The position numbers and the translations under genes are program-made. DNA of 64,000 bases from Spongospora subterranea f. sp. subterranea (Eukaryota; Endomyxa: Phytomyxea; Phytomyxea; Plasmodiophorida). The stretch covers positions 98,861 to 162,860 of the forward strand of contig JAUGWO010000063.1 in NCBI GenBank assembly GCA_049724395.1. The letters run 5' to 3'. Under the pieces are notes generated by a model. That model had not been told where the DNA came from and searched no databases. It was given only the letters and a program-made list of their open reading frames with translations. Shown piece after piece: positions 1 to 9,853 of this stretch (position 1 is the first letter of the stretch; each line of letters starts with the position of its first letter).

Positions 1-192
1 ATCTATAACCGCTGTGTCAGGCCGTAATCGCAAGTAATCGGGGGTCTGTCATCGTCATGATGGTTTCCCGAAAGTAAGGCCGCGCCCGGCAACCGTCATG
101 AAAAAGGCCAGGTCCGTAGATTGAAGGATTTCCATAGCGAAGTCTGCCAACGACCGAGAAATTCGCCGTGAATCGGAAACTGTCAGGGCATC

Positions 193-788
193 ATGAACTC
201 GTTCGGGGTGCAGGGTCAGCTGTCGGAAGTGGAGAATGCGAGATTAATGGATGATCTGCAAGAGATGCAGATCAAAGATGCACAGCGGATGTATAACGAT
301 ACGGTGCAACGCTGCTTTATACGCTGTGTTGACAACTTCAGGGGGAGGTAATCGTGACAAATAATTCACCCATTCGCTACTTTTATCATCTCATTTTTTT
401 TTCTGGTATTAATCTAACCTTTTCGATTATATCCGCTGTCAAATCAACTACATGTTTTCTCTGTGTCCTCACATTTACGGTTGCGAGTTCATTGGATTTA
501 TTTAGGTCATAACAGCGACGCTGTTTTGTCGATATAATTTTCACTGATTTCGTCCATTATATGTTCGAAAAGTCAACGTAGTGTCTCTGATTGCTCTTCA
601 GCTTCTTCTCAATTGTTTTGCTTCACAATCGAAGTTGACACTTTCCTCCTTACAGGACCTTGGAGGCCGGTGAGCAGAAATGCATCAATATTTGCTGCGA
701 GAAATCCATCAAATGCTTGCAGCGGGTTGGTGCTCGGTTTGCTGAACAAAACATGAACCAGCCTGGAATTCAGCCACCACCGTCATAA
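193..788 (+). CDS. TIM9: Mitochondrial small TIM chaperone, Tim9-like
   Basis: Two exons, 193..347 and 656..788, joined through a 308-nt GT..AG intron (phase 2), give 95 residues. The product has the twin CX3C signature of small TIM proteins: Cys41/Cys45 (CFIRC) and Cys61/Cys65 (CINIC). The stretch around them (LKDxxRMYN-like before the first pair, RVGxRFAExN after the second) resembles plant and protist Tim9. Family knowledge: Tim9 forms a hexameric chaperone with Tim10 in the intermembrane space that escorts hydrophobic carriers to the TIM22 complex, and the cysteines form two intramolecular disulfides. Length is typical (80-100 aa). The ATG at 193 is the first in frame and leaves a normal N-terminus without a presequence, as expected for this family. 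Tim9 is favoured over Tim10 by the RFAEQN tail. High confidence. Confidence 0.9.
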
Positions 789-1308
789 CCGTTGGCAATC
801 ATCTACAACCAATTATTGCATTACATTACTTTGCATTTTCTGTAATGGTCCACCTTTTGCTGCCGCAAAAGTGTTATTCCCTCAGTACCGACGCAATTAA
901 ATTCTGTTGAGTTTTTCTGTTTCCAGTATTTTTTTCGTAGGTTTGAATTTTTCAAAAATCATCAGCATTGAACAACTGAACGTCCCTGATGCTTGTACTG
1001 TTTGTTTAACATCCAAATGCGGAAATAGGTAAGTGTCGAGTCTCACTGCCCGCTCTCCAATGTTTGGTTCCACTATCTACCAGTTATGGCGCTTTTCTGT
1101 TAATCCCCATCTATACAAATATCGCCAAAAAGCTCACCTAGGAGCTGTCCCGCTATCGAATTCTGTTCCGTTTCTTGAGGAGAGCGATCGCTGTCAACTT
1201 AAGCCGGCTCAGGCATGCGATAAGGGCGAATTTAAACAAATTCCAGATGTTGTCCCTTGTCCTTACACGTCAAACTCGATGTTCATGATTCGAATTTTGT
1301 TTATTGCT
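789..1308. other. Intergenic, no gene seen
   Basis: Convergent spacer between TIM9 (+) and the MORN gene (-). It is AT-rich, with only short open frames lacking coding character; it presumably holds both 3' UTRs. Confidence 0.5.
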
Positions 1309-2064
1309 TTATACCGCTGCGATATTCTGTTGGTTAGCCGGTATCCAAAACCCGGTTTCATTTCGGAACGTGTCGTTGTGGAAAATTCCAGTCCATGACT
1401 GGCCCCTGGTGTCTCTAAACACTCCTCGTCCATGCATCTTCCCATCAGTCCAATCCCCATCATAAGACGACAGGTCAGCCCAGACCATCTTCCCACGCCC
1501 ATCGTATCGCCCGCCGTGAAATGTCCCAGAATACTTCGCGCCGTCTGCGAATGTGAACGTCCCTGTGCCTTCTATCACATCATGTGACCATTCGCCGTCG
1601 TATTCTTCGCCGTTGCCTCGGAAAACGCCCTTTCCGTGGCGCTGTCGTTTCTTTTCGGGTGTCGCATCTGGCGCGGAGGATGGTATCTCAACTTCAATAA
1701 ACTCTCCATCTACGAGGAAATGGGACTGTGAGATTGCCGATTTTCACCGATTTCAGACCCGGCCTCTAAGAGCAACGACGGATAAACGGTCGAAACAATG
1801 TCCAACGGGTTGACAGCCATGTAACATCATCGTGTTACTGTAGTGGTGACGAAATGAAACGTGACAAGCGTGTGGGGCCGTAACACAACTGCAACATTGC
1901 CAAATCCAAGAGTCTGTTACTTATACAGGCATACCGTAACGTTGGTCGGTATCGGGAAACGTGAAATGGCCTTTCTGTGTAACGGGAACGGCAGGGATAT
2001 CAGTCACGGGTGGTGCCACCTCTTCCTTCTTGGATTTAGCAGCGCCCGACGGTGGCGACGGCAT
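1309..2064 (-). CDS. MORN-repeat protein
   Basis: Exon 1 is 2064..1927 and exon 2 is 1725..1309 on the minus strand. The intron (1926..1726) starts GTATAAGT and ends CTCACAG, phase 0; the product is 184 aa. The ATG at 2064 is chosen because an in-frame stop lies just upstream. The first 45 residues are Pro/Lys/Val-rich and look disordered. The C-terminal half holds about four MORN units (YDGEW, YSGTF, YDGDW, WTGIF cores, each with G-x-G spacing). MORN repeats are known to form beta-hairpin stacks that bind membranes or assemble ciliary and cytoskeletal complexes. The last units (GRGVFRDTRGQSWTGIFHN) recall MORN2 and radial-spoke MORN proteins, so a flagellar role is possible but inferred. It is divergent to the SUN gene across 425 bp. 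Confidence 0.8.
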
Positions 2065-2489
2065 ATCGAGCTGCTACAGATGGCTTGGCAGGATCCCCTG
2101 TCGAGATCGATTTCCCCAAAATATCTTGTCGCTCAGGAGTTGATTGGATTATTCGCGTGGAAGTGCTGGTCCGGTTGAATAAACTGCAATGCGTTTTTAG
2201 TTGCAAAGACAGAATCGCAAATTCCCGTTTCACAAAATTGTCTTCTAAGGACCTTGTAAATGAACCATCGCTAATGAGTTTTCTCAACCAGCGAGAGTTT
2301 AAAGACGACAAGCAATCCCGTTGCCGATAACGTTCCTCGTTATGCCGATCCCCGCAGCACAAATGAAATCAATTCGGAAGAGATGAGATAGTTTTCTGTG
2401 ACGATTTCGGGTCGAATGGAGTTTGTTCCCACGATCATTACCGGGATCAATTCCATATACAGCGGGTGTTGGGTCGTAGCGGAAGGCAG
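2065..2489. other. Divergent intergenic region
   Basis: The 425-bp space between the MORN gene (-) and the SUN gene (+) presumably contains both promoters. I see no TATA box or other motif I would defend. Confidence 0.4.
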
Positions 2490-4354
2490 ATGGCGAAGAG
2501 AACCAGCACATCACAGAAGAGGGCGTCACCGGGAACTCCCGTTGACTCGATCGGCGAACAAGGCGAATCGTCCAGTTCGCAGTCGTCACCAGGTCGTCGT
2601 TCGGTCTCGTCTAGGGGACCACCACCCGTCCCCAATCCACCACTCCCCAATCCATCATGGTAATGTTCTCACCCCGAGATGGCGTGTGTGCGATCCCGCA
2701 CCACCATAGCCATAACGAGCATTGTGTCGTTTGACACAGGATTGGCCACATACCCGGTATGGTCATCGTGGCGTGCCTGTTTGGCGCCATCACCTACCGA
2801 CAGGCCGCCGAGATCCGCCACCTTTCCTCCCGTCTTGACGCGTTGCGTGTGCCCGACCCCGACATTGATTACAGCAACGTGGCGCTACAGCTGCGGGTAC
2901 GCGATCTCGAGACTCAACAACAGCACCGCAGCCAAGATGGGTCACGACAAGTCTCTACAACAGCCAACATGGATGCCATTGCCTTACGTCGCGCCCTGTA
3001 TCGTCTCGATGCAGATCGTACTGAACGTATTGATTATGCATCGGAGGCCACGGGAGCCAGTATGTTGGTTTTATTATCCCCAATGTTTATTGAGTGTTGT
3101 CGCGTTGAAACACGTGTTGGAGTGAATGAGCTCCCTCATCGTCGAGATCTATCTCAGTGTTAACGATGTTGCGTGTTCGTGTTGATTGAGACAGGTGTTG
3201 TGATCGACACTAGGAATAAATCTATTGTGTGTGTGTGTGTGATTATGGCAGAGATTATATCAAGCTCAGGAATCCATTGGCCAACTGCCACTAGTCGTCT
3301 GTCACGGTACCTCATCCATTCCATGTTTTTAGTTGTTTTCAACGAGATGTCATTCTGAGCTCGGTATTGTTATACATTTGCTGTTTTCGATATATATAAT
3401 CGTCTCGTAAGTCAGTTGAGTTATCATCATCAACAACCCACGGCGGTGCCCAATCCCATATCTTGTGCCTCAACCGATCTGTTTTGGTTAGGTTATGGCT
3501 GTTCCCACCACATTCCGAATACGATATGCTGCGTCCCTCGATGCAACTCGGCGATTGCTGGTATGTCATTTCTTCTTCAGCATTCCTTTTTTCGTGACCA
3601 ACACGATAATCATGCACAATCCTAGCCATTGTCTCAATGCTCAAACCTAACTCGTAATTACATTGTATCGCACCGTGTTCTGTTAGAAGTGAATTGGTTC
3701 TGGGTCAACGGAGTGTGAAGGAGATTGTTGAGTTCCAATTGGCGGTAATCTGCCAGGTCAGGTCTAATATACGGTCCATCAGGCCAATGCCTGGTGCAAC
3801 AGGTTGGGCAGTTATCCAGCTGTCCAACCCCATTCGGGTGGACGCCATCACCATTCAGCACGTCGCCCCAGAATCATCGCCGTATTTTACGTAATATCGC
3901 AAGTTGACTTCTTCCGAATTTCACCGTGTCGCCCGACCCATTGGATGTCCTTTTCTTCTGTGATCAAACACAACTCAACAAGATTTTCCTGGCGATTGTT
4001 TAGGAAATATTCTGAAATTTCCCTGATTTAGATGGCTGTTGTTCTGATTGTTGATTTATTGTTCATGGAAGTTCAGTGGAATATTTCCCGAAATCAACGT
4101 CCAATGTTCTGTATAGGTCGGCGCCGAGATCGTTCAGCCTATCTGCCTTTTGTGATGGCGAACAAGGAGCGGAAAAACTGGGTCATGGTGAGTACCTTCG
4201 ACCTTCCAGTGCTGATGGAGTTTCAACGGTCCAGACCGTCGACTTCCCCAGGCCCTCGTCGTGCGTCACGTCCAAGGTGAACTTCACGGTTGAGGGCAAC
4301 TTCGGAGCCGATGATTACACGTGCCTTTACAGGGTTCGAATACATGGATCATAG
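2490..4354 (+). CDS. SUN-domain inner nuclear membrane protein
   Basis: Five exons in phase: 2490..2659, 2740..3059, 3416..3560, 3783..3881, 4117..4354, giving 323 aa. Residues 1-57 are Ser/Pro/Arg-rich (nucleoplasmic). A single membrane segment follows (about 58-77, MVIVACLFGAITYR), then a coiled coil (about 78-145), then the SUN domain to the C-terminus. SUN hallmarks are visible: IDYASEATGA at its start, a GDCW motif, the core WAVIQLSNPIRVDAITIQHV, SAPRSFSL, and the terminal YTCLYRVRIHG. SUN proteins bind KASH peptides in the perinuclear space to form LINC complexes joining nucleus and cytoskeleton. At 323 aa it is short, closer to plant and protist SUNs than to animal SUN1/2. All four introns have GT..AG ends and compatible phases. 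Confidence 0.9.
3228..3241 (+). repeat. Short TG microsatellite in SUN intron 2
   Basis: A (TG)7 run lies inside the second intron of the SUN gene. Confidence 0.8.
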
Positions 4355-4804
4355 AGCAATACTATATCCCATCCATCATCTGTTCTGTGTAGTCTGTGTT
4401 CACCACACCTCAGTGTGATTCGGGAGATCGAGCGCCAATCGTAGAAAAGCAATGTTCGTTTTTATGAACGTTTTCGTGCAATGATAGAGATTGGCTGTAG
4501 ATGGGATTAGGACGTCGTTATATCAGAGATGATCCCCTCCTACCAATTCTCTTGACAGGATCAGGGCGGGGACCGCCTCGAATGGCGATGCTGTGGATTT
4601 GCACTGAGATTGGGAACAGCTTTGCGATTGGAAAAACAGTCGTGATCGGGCACATTATTGAATAACTCTGGTGAAATTGATGTTTTGCCAATCCGACCGC
4701 TGCAGTTTCTGTCTTCGACAGCGATGTATGAACAACTATTCGGGACTCGGCAACAATAATTGCCAGGATATGGTCAGGAACTGCAGTTGTTGAGTGTGGT
4801 TAAG
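4355..4804. other. No confident gene
   Basis: Downstream of SUN. A coding-like fragment around 4705-4755 (AMYEQLFGTRQQ) may be an upstream exon of the next hypothetical entry. Nothing else is supportable. Confidence 0.3.
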
Positions 4805-4931
4805 CGAGGTGGAGCAGGAACAAACACAGGACATAATCAACCAGATCAGTAGAACTGATGAGATCAACATCAAACTACATCGACGCGCGTTCGTCAGAAC
4901 AAACCACGATCGGTTCTTGGGACTTTTGTGA
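4805..4931 (+). CDS. Hypothetical protein, C-terminal exon
   Basis: A 42-codon open segment ending in TGA, following a possible acceptor (gttaag). It reads as charged and helical (begins EVEQEQTQDIINQIS, ends HDRFLGLL) and looks protein-coding. No family is recognised. Upstream exons are not resolved; a fragment near 4705-4755 could belong. It sits between SUN and CTF8 on the same strand. Confidence 0.3.
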
Positions 4932-5076
4932 ATTACTCACTGATTCATTCTGAGTTGAAAATGACCTTATGGGAACACGGTGTGAAAATCATGAAAACAC
5001 AAGAAACGGCGAAACCCAGATGATGATGATAATATTTCATGTTGTATTCCAGCAAGTAAGGCGACGGCCCTAGGAG

Positions 5077-5709
5077 ATGGCCACGACGGCGGCGGATTGT
5101 CAAAACAGGACGGCGGGGGCGGCTCGCGCATCCTCTGTTGGGGGGGCGGGACCGATCACCCCGATGCCGATTATGGTGACGATGGAGGACGGCGAACAAG
5201 GCTGGATCATGGTCGAACTGCAGGGGGAGCTGGAGATGTCGGCCAATATGACATTGCATGGTCAGGACCTTGGCCGCCTCGACCTTCAATCGGTAAACAC
5301 GATCACGGTTTTCGGTCTCATGAAATTCACGTCAAATCGGGCGATTTTATTCCCATTGCCCTTCTTGCGTTGTTTCTTCAATTCGACCCTGAAAGTGTTC
5401 ATTATTTTTACAAGAGGATTTTCATGTTCTCGTGCAGATTCACTGTTTGAAAACAATCGACATTTCATATAATTCTGTTGGCCATATATATATGTCCATA
5501 TATTATTCAATTCCTAACAGTTGCTTGTGGTTGGACTATTTTTGCTGCAGGATGGCGTAGCTTGGTTGACGATCGGCAACCATAAACTGCAAGGGGCGAT
5601 CGAAACTCTGCAAAAACCGTTGGCCGTTGCCAGCACACGTCGGCACGGGGACGGCGAGGATATCAGGTTCCCCCGGATGCCGCCGAACTTGTCATTGCCA
5701 CCCCGTTGA
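5077..5709 (+). CDS. CTF8: Ctf8 homologue, CTF18-RFC clamp-loader subunit
   Basis: Exon 1 is 5077..5292 and exon 2 is 5551..5709 (phase-0 intron ending TTTGCTGCAG), giving 124 aa, close to the usual Ctf8 length. Residues 1-45 are low-complexity Ala/Gly/Pro. The Ctf8 core follows: GWIMVELQGELE, then LHGQDLGRLDLQS, then across the intron WLTIGNHKLQGAIETLQKPL. These match the family pattern (MVELQGxxE, LG.L, IGNHxLxGKxxxLxKP). Ctf8 is known to bind Dcc1 and the C-terminus of Ctf18 in the alternative RFC that loads PCNA for sister-chromatid cohesion and fork checkpoint signalling. Its stop overlaps the 3' end of a minus-strand coding segment by about 18 bp. Confidence 0.85.
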
Positions 5710-6062
5710 ACATCTGTTTGGCACCTCAGGAATAACGCCAACCGCAGGGTTGAGATAAAAGGGTTCATTCGCCAGAAGTTCGTGTTCCGCCAGCGCCCAT
5801 TCCCGATCACCAACGCCATATCATAGTTGATCAACGCGTATCCACAATTGGCGATAACGGCTCCATGGTCTAACCTCAACCGCATCCAGTTCGACTCCAA
5901 CTCACGTCCGGTTTTTTCTGATAAAATAATAGGTTGTTGAAAACAGGATTTTCGTGCGTGAAAGTCACGAGAGTTCGGGTGGTTCCGAATGTCCAAAGTG
6001 CCAACCGGTCGCCACCTGGCGAAAATCGCCGGTTGTTGGCGTTACACTGTATGGGGTAACCG
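5692..6062 (-). CDS. Unrecognised protein, 3' coding segments
   Basis: Minus-strand coding-like pieces: about 6062-5988 (contains DFRQVATGWHFGHSEPPELS), about 5905-5820 (LESNWMRLRLDHGAVIANCG) and about 5815-5692 (DREWALAEHELLANEPFYLN, ending STGWQ-stop). The last two are in different frames without an evident intron between them (near 5811-5826), so either a one-base slip, a sequence error or gene decay is involved. No family is recognised. Tail-to-tail with CTF8. Confidence 0.3.
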
Positions 6063-6186
6063 AAATACCTACTGGTGTCGGGTACAAATGATGGACGTGA
6101 CTGGTTCTGTTTTAGATTTTAAAAGGGTACTAGTTTACGACATTCAGTTTACGTTCTGCAAAAGTGGTTTCAGAGGATTTGTTATA

Positions 6187-6433
6187 AGTCTTTGGACAGT
6201 TATCGTCGGTTTGGTGCAGTCTTTGGACGGTTATCGTCGGTTTGGTGCAGTCTTTGGACGGTTATCGTCGGTTTGGTGCAGTCTTTGGACGGTTATCGTC
6301 GGTTTGGTGCAGTCTTTGGACGGTTATCGTCGGTTTGGTGCAGTCTTTGGACGGTTATCGTCGGTTTGGTCAGTCTTTGGACGGTTATCGTCGGTTTGGT
6401 GCAGTCTTTGGACGGTTATCGTCGGTTTGGTGC
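6187..6433 (+). repeat. 31-bp minisatellite, 8 copies
   Basis: Eight head-to-tail copies of a 31-bp unit (begins AGTCTTTGGACGGTTATCGT, ends CGGTTTGGTGC). One copy is 30 bp and the first differs by one base. The unit is not a multiple of 3, contains no stop in any forward frame, and so creates overlapping spurious open frames. There are no spacers, so it is not CRISPR-like. Confidence 0.95.
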
Positions 6434-7456
6434 CATGGATAGCATTCGGTAATACCTAAACATGATGAGAAAGTGATTCTCTCATCCGGGAGTTAACGGC
6501 TCAGAGTTCGCCTGCCGCCCTGCAGATGCTGCTGTGTATTGGGGGAAGGAGGGAGAATTGTTGGAATATAGAGCCGTGTATTAGAGGAGAAAAGAGAGAG
6601 CGACAAAGCAGGTCGAACGGAAGCTCCAGGGGGACAATCGCATAGGGTCAAAGCATTACACCTTCGATAAACAGCCCCAAAACGTTTATGCATCATGCGG
6701 TAGAACAACGCACCTATCAAATGCAGAACTAAATCACAACAGGAAAGTTGGATTGGTTGGAGAGGATAATCTGGTATCTGAACCAAGATTTATGACACAT
6801 AGACAGGGGTTTTGATGATGAAGGCGAACGGGATTGAGTAAGTCTAACACATTGGCCCTGTTCTCTGGAATCAATCGATCGGCTGATCACATGAATCGAA
6901 GTAGATAGGTATTTCTTCTTTGTCTTGTTTCCTGTAGGGTTTGGAATCAAAACCTGGAATTGATTATAATGAATACATGACGTAGCTGATCTAGGGGGAT
7001 CAAGTCGTGAACATGGAGTGGTTTACCTACTACGACATGCCCATCGTATATCATGACATTCTAAGAAACAAACATGAAAAAGAGGGAAAAACCTATCTAC
7101 TTCTATTCATGTGATCAACCGATCGATTATTTCCAGAGAACAGGGCCTATGTGCAATGTGTTAGACTCACTAGACCCGTTCGTCTCATCTTTGACTCTGA
7201 ACTCATCCTTGCCCGTTTAGCGAAACGGCGCTACTGTTGCGCCATTCCTCCAATGCGAGCCCTCAAGTTGTTGGGATTGCTGCTTGTGGCCATCAGACCG
7301 ACCCGAACTGCGACAATCGAACCTTGGGTCGGTTGCCACGAACCGCTTGGCTCAGGTCAGGCCAATGCCGCCACAACAATCGCCTCATGGACTTCATCGG
7401 TATGGATGGCGGATTGTCGCTCCAAAGAATTGCCTGAATTCTGAGATCATTGGTCC
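6434..7456. other. No recognisable gene
   Basis: About 1 kb with short overlapping open frames on both strands. A segment at 7230-7440 is open in several frames and could include 5' exons of the next gene, but I cannot assign a frame. Confidence 0.3.
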
Positions 7457-9412
7457 TTGCAGGACACCATGGCGCAATCGCAGGAATGGGCAATGCTCCT
7501 TGATGAGCCCCACAAGTTACACTTTCCAGTATTCGAATATTCGACATTGGAGGGGCCGCATGGCGAGTCCATGTTGGCGCGTGATATGTCCAATATCAAC
7601 CGTGTCGATCAGTTTGGTGAATGTTCTTCGATGAATGTCGCCGCTCAGTTCATCTTCAAATAGAGATTCGGCTTGTTAAGTGCCTTTTTAGGAATGGGAC
7701 TCGAGCCCGGGTTCGAAAATTGACGCGTCTCATATCAATATCGATTCTCAACAGTTGAGCCAAGAGGGCGGGAACCTCGATTACCTTATCGATCCAGATC
7801 CAATTCCAACTGATTTGGAGATGTTGCCCTCAAAAAATTCTCTCGAGAATCTCGTGTTCGATAGCAGCAACGCCCATCAGTTTGATGACAGTTCTTTCAC
7901 AGATTTAGCGGTTCAGTTCAAGTCCAACATTTGAATCGGTTTGCTAATTAGTTCGTCTTAGGATTGGAATCCGAGCACAACTTCAACCCGTGATGCATTT
8001 CGTATCAGTATTGATGGTCAACAGTCAATTGCAAGCGTAGAGGGCGAAACTTCCGATTGCCGCATCGGAGATGCGATTAATTCGAACACCCAGGCTGTTG
8101 ACATTCGTAAAAAAATCGTGCGAGTAAGGGATTGCCGATGATCGTGATCACCAATATCTGCTTATGGAGTACTAGAATGGATTTCCTGAGCACACCAAAA
8201 AAATATGTAACTCTCGTGATGCCAAGTACTTGGTGGCAATGAGAATGCTCAGTCGGGTCCTAAACTGGGACCTGGATGAGGTCAAAGACTATGAGAGTCT
8301 CTGTGTGTTTCTGGTCAGAACTCTGGTTCCCCGCTCTGTCTGGGATGTGATTTTCAAAAACGGTATCGTCTGCTTAGGGAAAGGAGACGAATGCAGAACA
8401 GGTCGAATTTCACAACCGTGCCGCCATAACGGAAAACGTCATGAAACTACTGTTGAGCGGCAGGTCAGGGCAGAATACCGATGAGGTCGGACAAAACAAC
8501 ATCGATGTTCCTCAACCTAGGCTTATCGCCCAGGCAACCAGCACCATGCAAAAACTGATCTTCATTTCTAATTTTGTTTTGAAACTGGTGGTTTCTTGCG
8601 CAAGATCGCCCTGCAAGATCAGACCTAATTTGAGTTATTGTCTCAAGCGCATATGTATCCCCGTCCTTCGATGTCTTGTGCAATGTTGTGGCAAAGACAT
8701 GGACCTGTTCCAGGCACGTTGGGGAACGCCTTTCCTGCACCGTAGTTTTGGAGTGAAATGCTGCCCCGGTCGTGGATCAAATCATGACACCTGCGGCTAC
8801 AACTGGACGAAAATCGTCAGAAACCCTGTCAACAGGTCTTCATTCAACCTTTTTTTTTAAGAATCACTGATGAACATTTGCGCTTTCAGAGACAACTCCG
8901 GTTTATTGGATCTCAAAGCTCTTATTGTTGCTGTGCAAACGTCAACAACCGCCGAAGAAAAGCTCAATCTGTGTCGTGAATTCAATGAGAAATACCGATC
9001 AAGTGACACCAATCCTCGACATGTTCTCCAATCATTTCATGGCACGTCTCAGAAACCCATCTGGGGGTGTTATGTCCATCACTGTGGCCAAGATATAAGT
9101 GAATGGATTCGAAAATGGGGCGCTCAATTCACGCATGGGTCATTCGGCAGACGGAAATGTCATGGCTTGAAGTCCCTTAATTGCGGATCGATCGAGCCAC
9201 TATTTGATATTCCAGCAAGACTTGAGCTTCGCCATAAATCAACCAGAGACCTCCTCCCGGCGCTTTCCGAAATTCTCAAAGAGTATGATCAGTTCGTGAA
9301 TGAGAAAACCGCACCAATGAGATCGGCGCATCGGCGTTTAGCCACTTTGGTCAGCACATTGCTTTCGTCCTCTCAACAATTGTTTACATCATCATTGCGC
9401 TGGAAGTGTTGA
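7457..9412 (+). CDS. Unrecognised Cys/His-rich gene or decayed gene
   Basis: A series of coding-like segments on the plus strand: about 7463-7663, 7695-7935, 7957-8125, 8168-8390, 8380-8560, 8670-8860 and 8890-9412. The last ends in a stop and contains an acidic/helical region (TTAEEKLNLCREFNEKYRSS). Two copies of a Cys/His module are visible, near 8690 (CCGKDMDLFQARWGTPFLHR) and near 9075 (HCGQDISEWIRKWGAQFTHG); both continue with SFG and further Cys residues, sharing CG-x-D ... WG-x2-F-x-H-x-SFG-x3-C. The first three segments look like diverged tandem copies with stops between them. A frame change near 8355-8395 lacks a good intron. No known family; it may be a lineage-specific zinc-binding protein or partly pseudogene. 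Confidence 0.35.
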
Positions 9413-9445
9413 GGAATTTGTTCGGAGATGGGGAGATTCAGTACA

Positions 9446-9853
9446 CTACACTAAGTTCAGTCGCGATTGCTGTCCTGGACCAGACAAAAAGGAATCTGAT
9501 ATATGTCGATATAATTCTCTGTCAAGGTTAACTATGGGCTGTCCCTCCAATGCTCGTACAATGTTTGACACAAACCCAATTACTGAACAAAATGGGCAAT
9601 AAATCGACTTGTGGATGTGGAATAGAACCGATTTTTTGTCGGAATACTCATAATGGGTTATGAAATACGGATTGGGAGATGTGATATATCGAGCCAACAA
9701 TCGCAATAGAAGCGAATGTTTAACATTGACGATAACGGTCGAGGGAGTCTGTTGCAATATTTCACGTGAAGGGCAACGGTCAAGGTATTTATTCACAAAT
9801 AACACGACATCGCCGACCACGACACCACTAATTTCATGAATGTGGACCGTCAT
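9446..9853 (-). CDS. Hypothetical protein segment
   Basis: A 135-codon open frame on the minus strand. The first part (VHIHEISGVVVGDVVLFVNK) and last part (ALEGQPIVNLDRELYRHIS) look coding, and an intron may lie between them. Further coding-like pieces occur upstream at about 9930-10110. Family not recognised. Confidence 0.25.
   Translation of the reverse strand: MTVHIHEISGVVVGDVVLFVNKYLDRCPSREILQQTPSTVIVNVKHSLLLRLLARYITSPNPYFITHYEYSDKKSVLFHIHKSIYCPFCSVIGFVSNIVRALEGQPIVNLDRELYRHISDSFLSGPGQQSRLNLV

Noticed and set aside
2036-2362. 108-aa minus-strand frame upstream of the MORN gene
   Set aside because: Different frame from the MORN exon 1, no coding character, and overlaps the real start.
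6187-6459. Long open frames over the minisatellite
   Set aside because: They are produced by the stop-free 31-bp repeat in all frames and have no independent coding evidence; lack of spacers also rules out CRISPR.
7700-7720. GGGTTCGAAAAT as a tRNA T-arm
   Set aside because: No surrounding cloverleaf; it lies in a coding-like exon.
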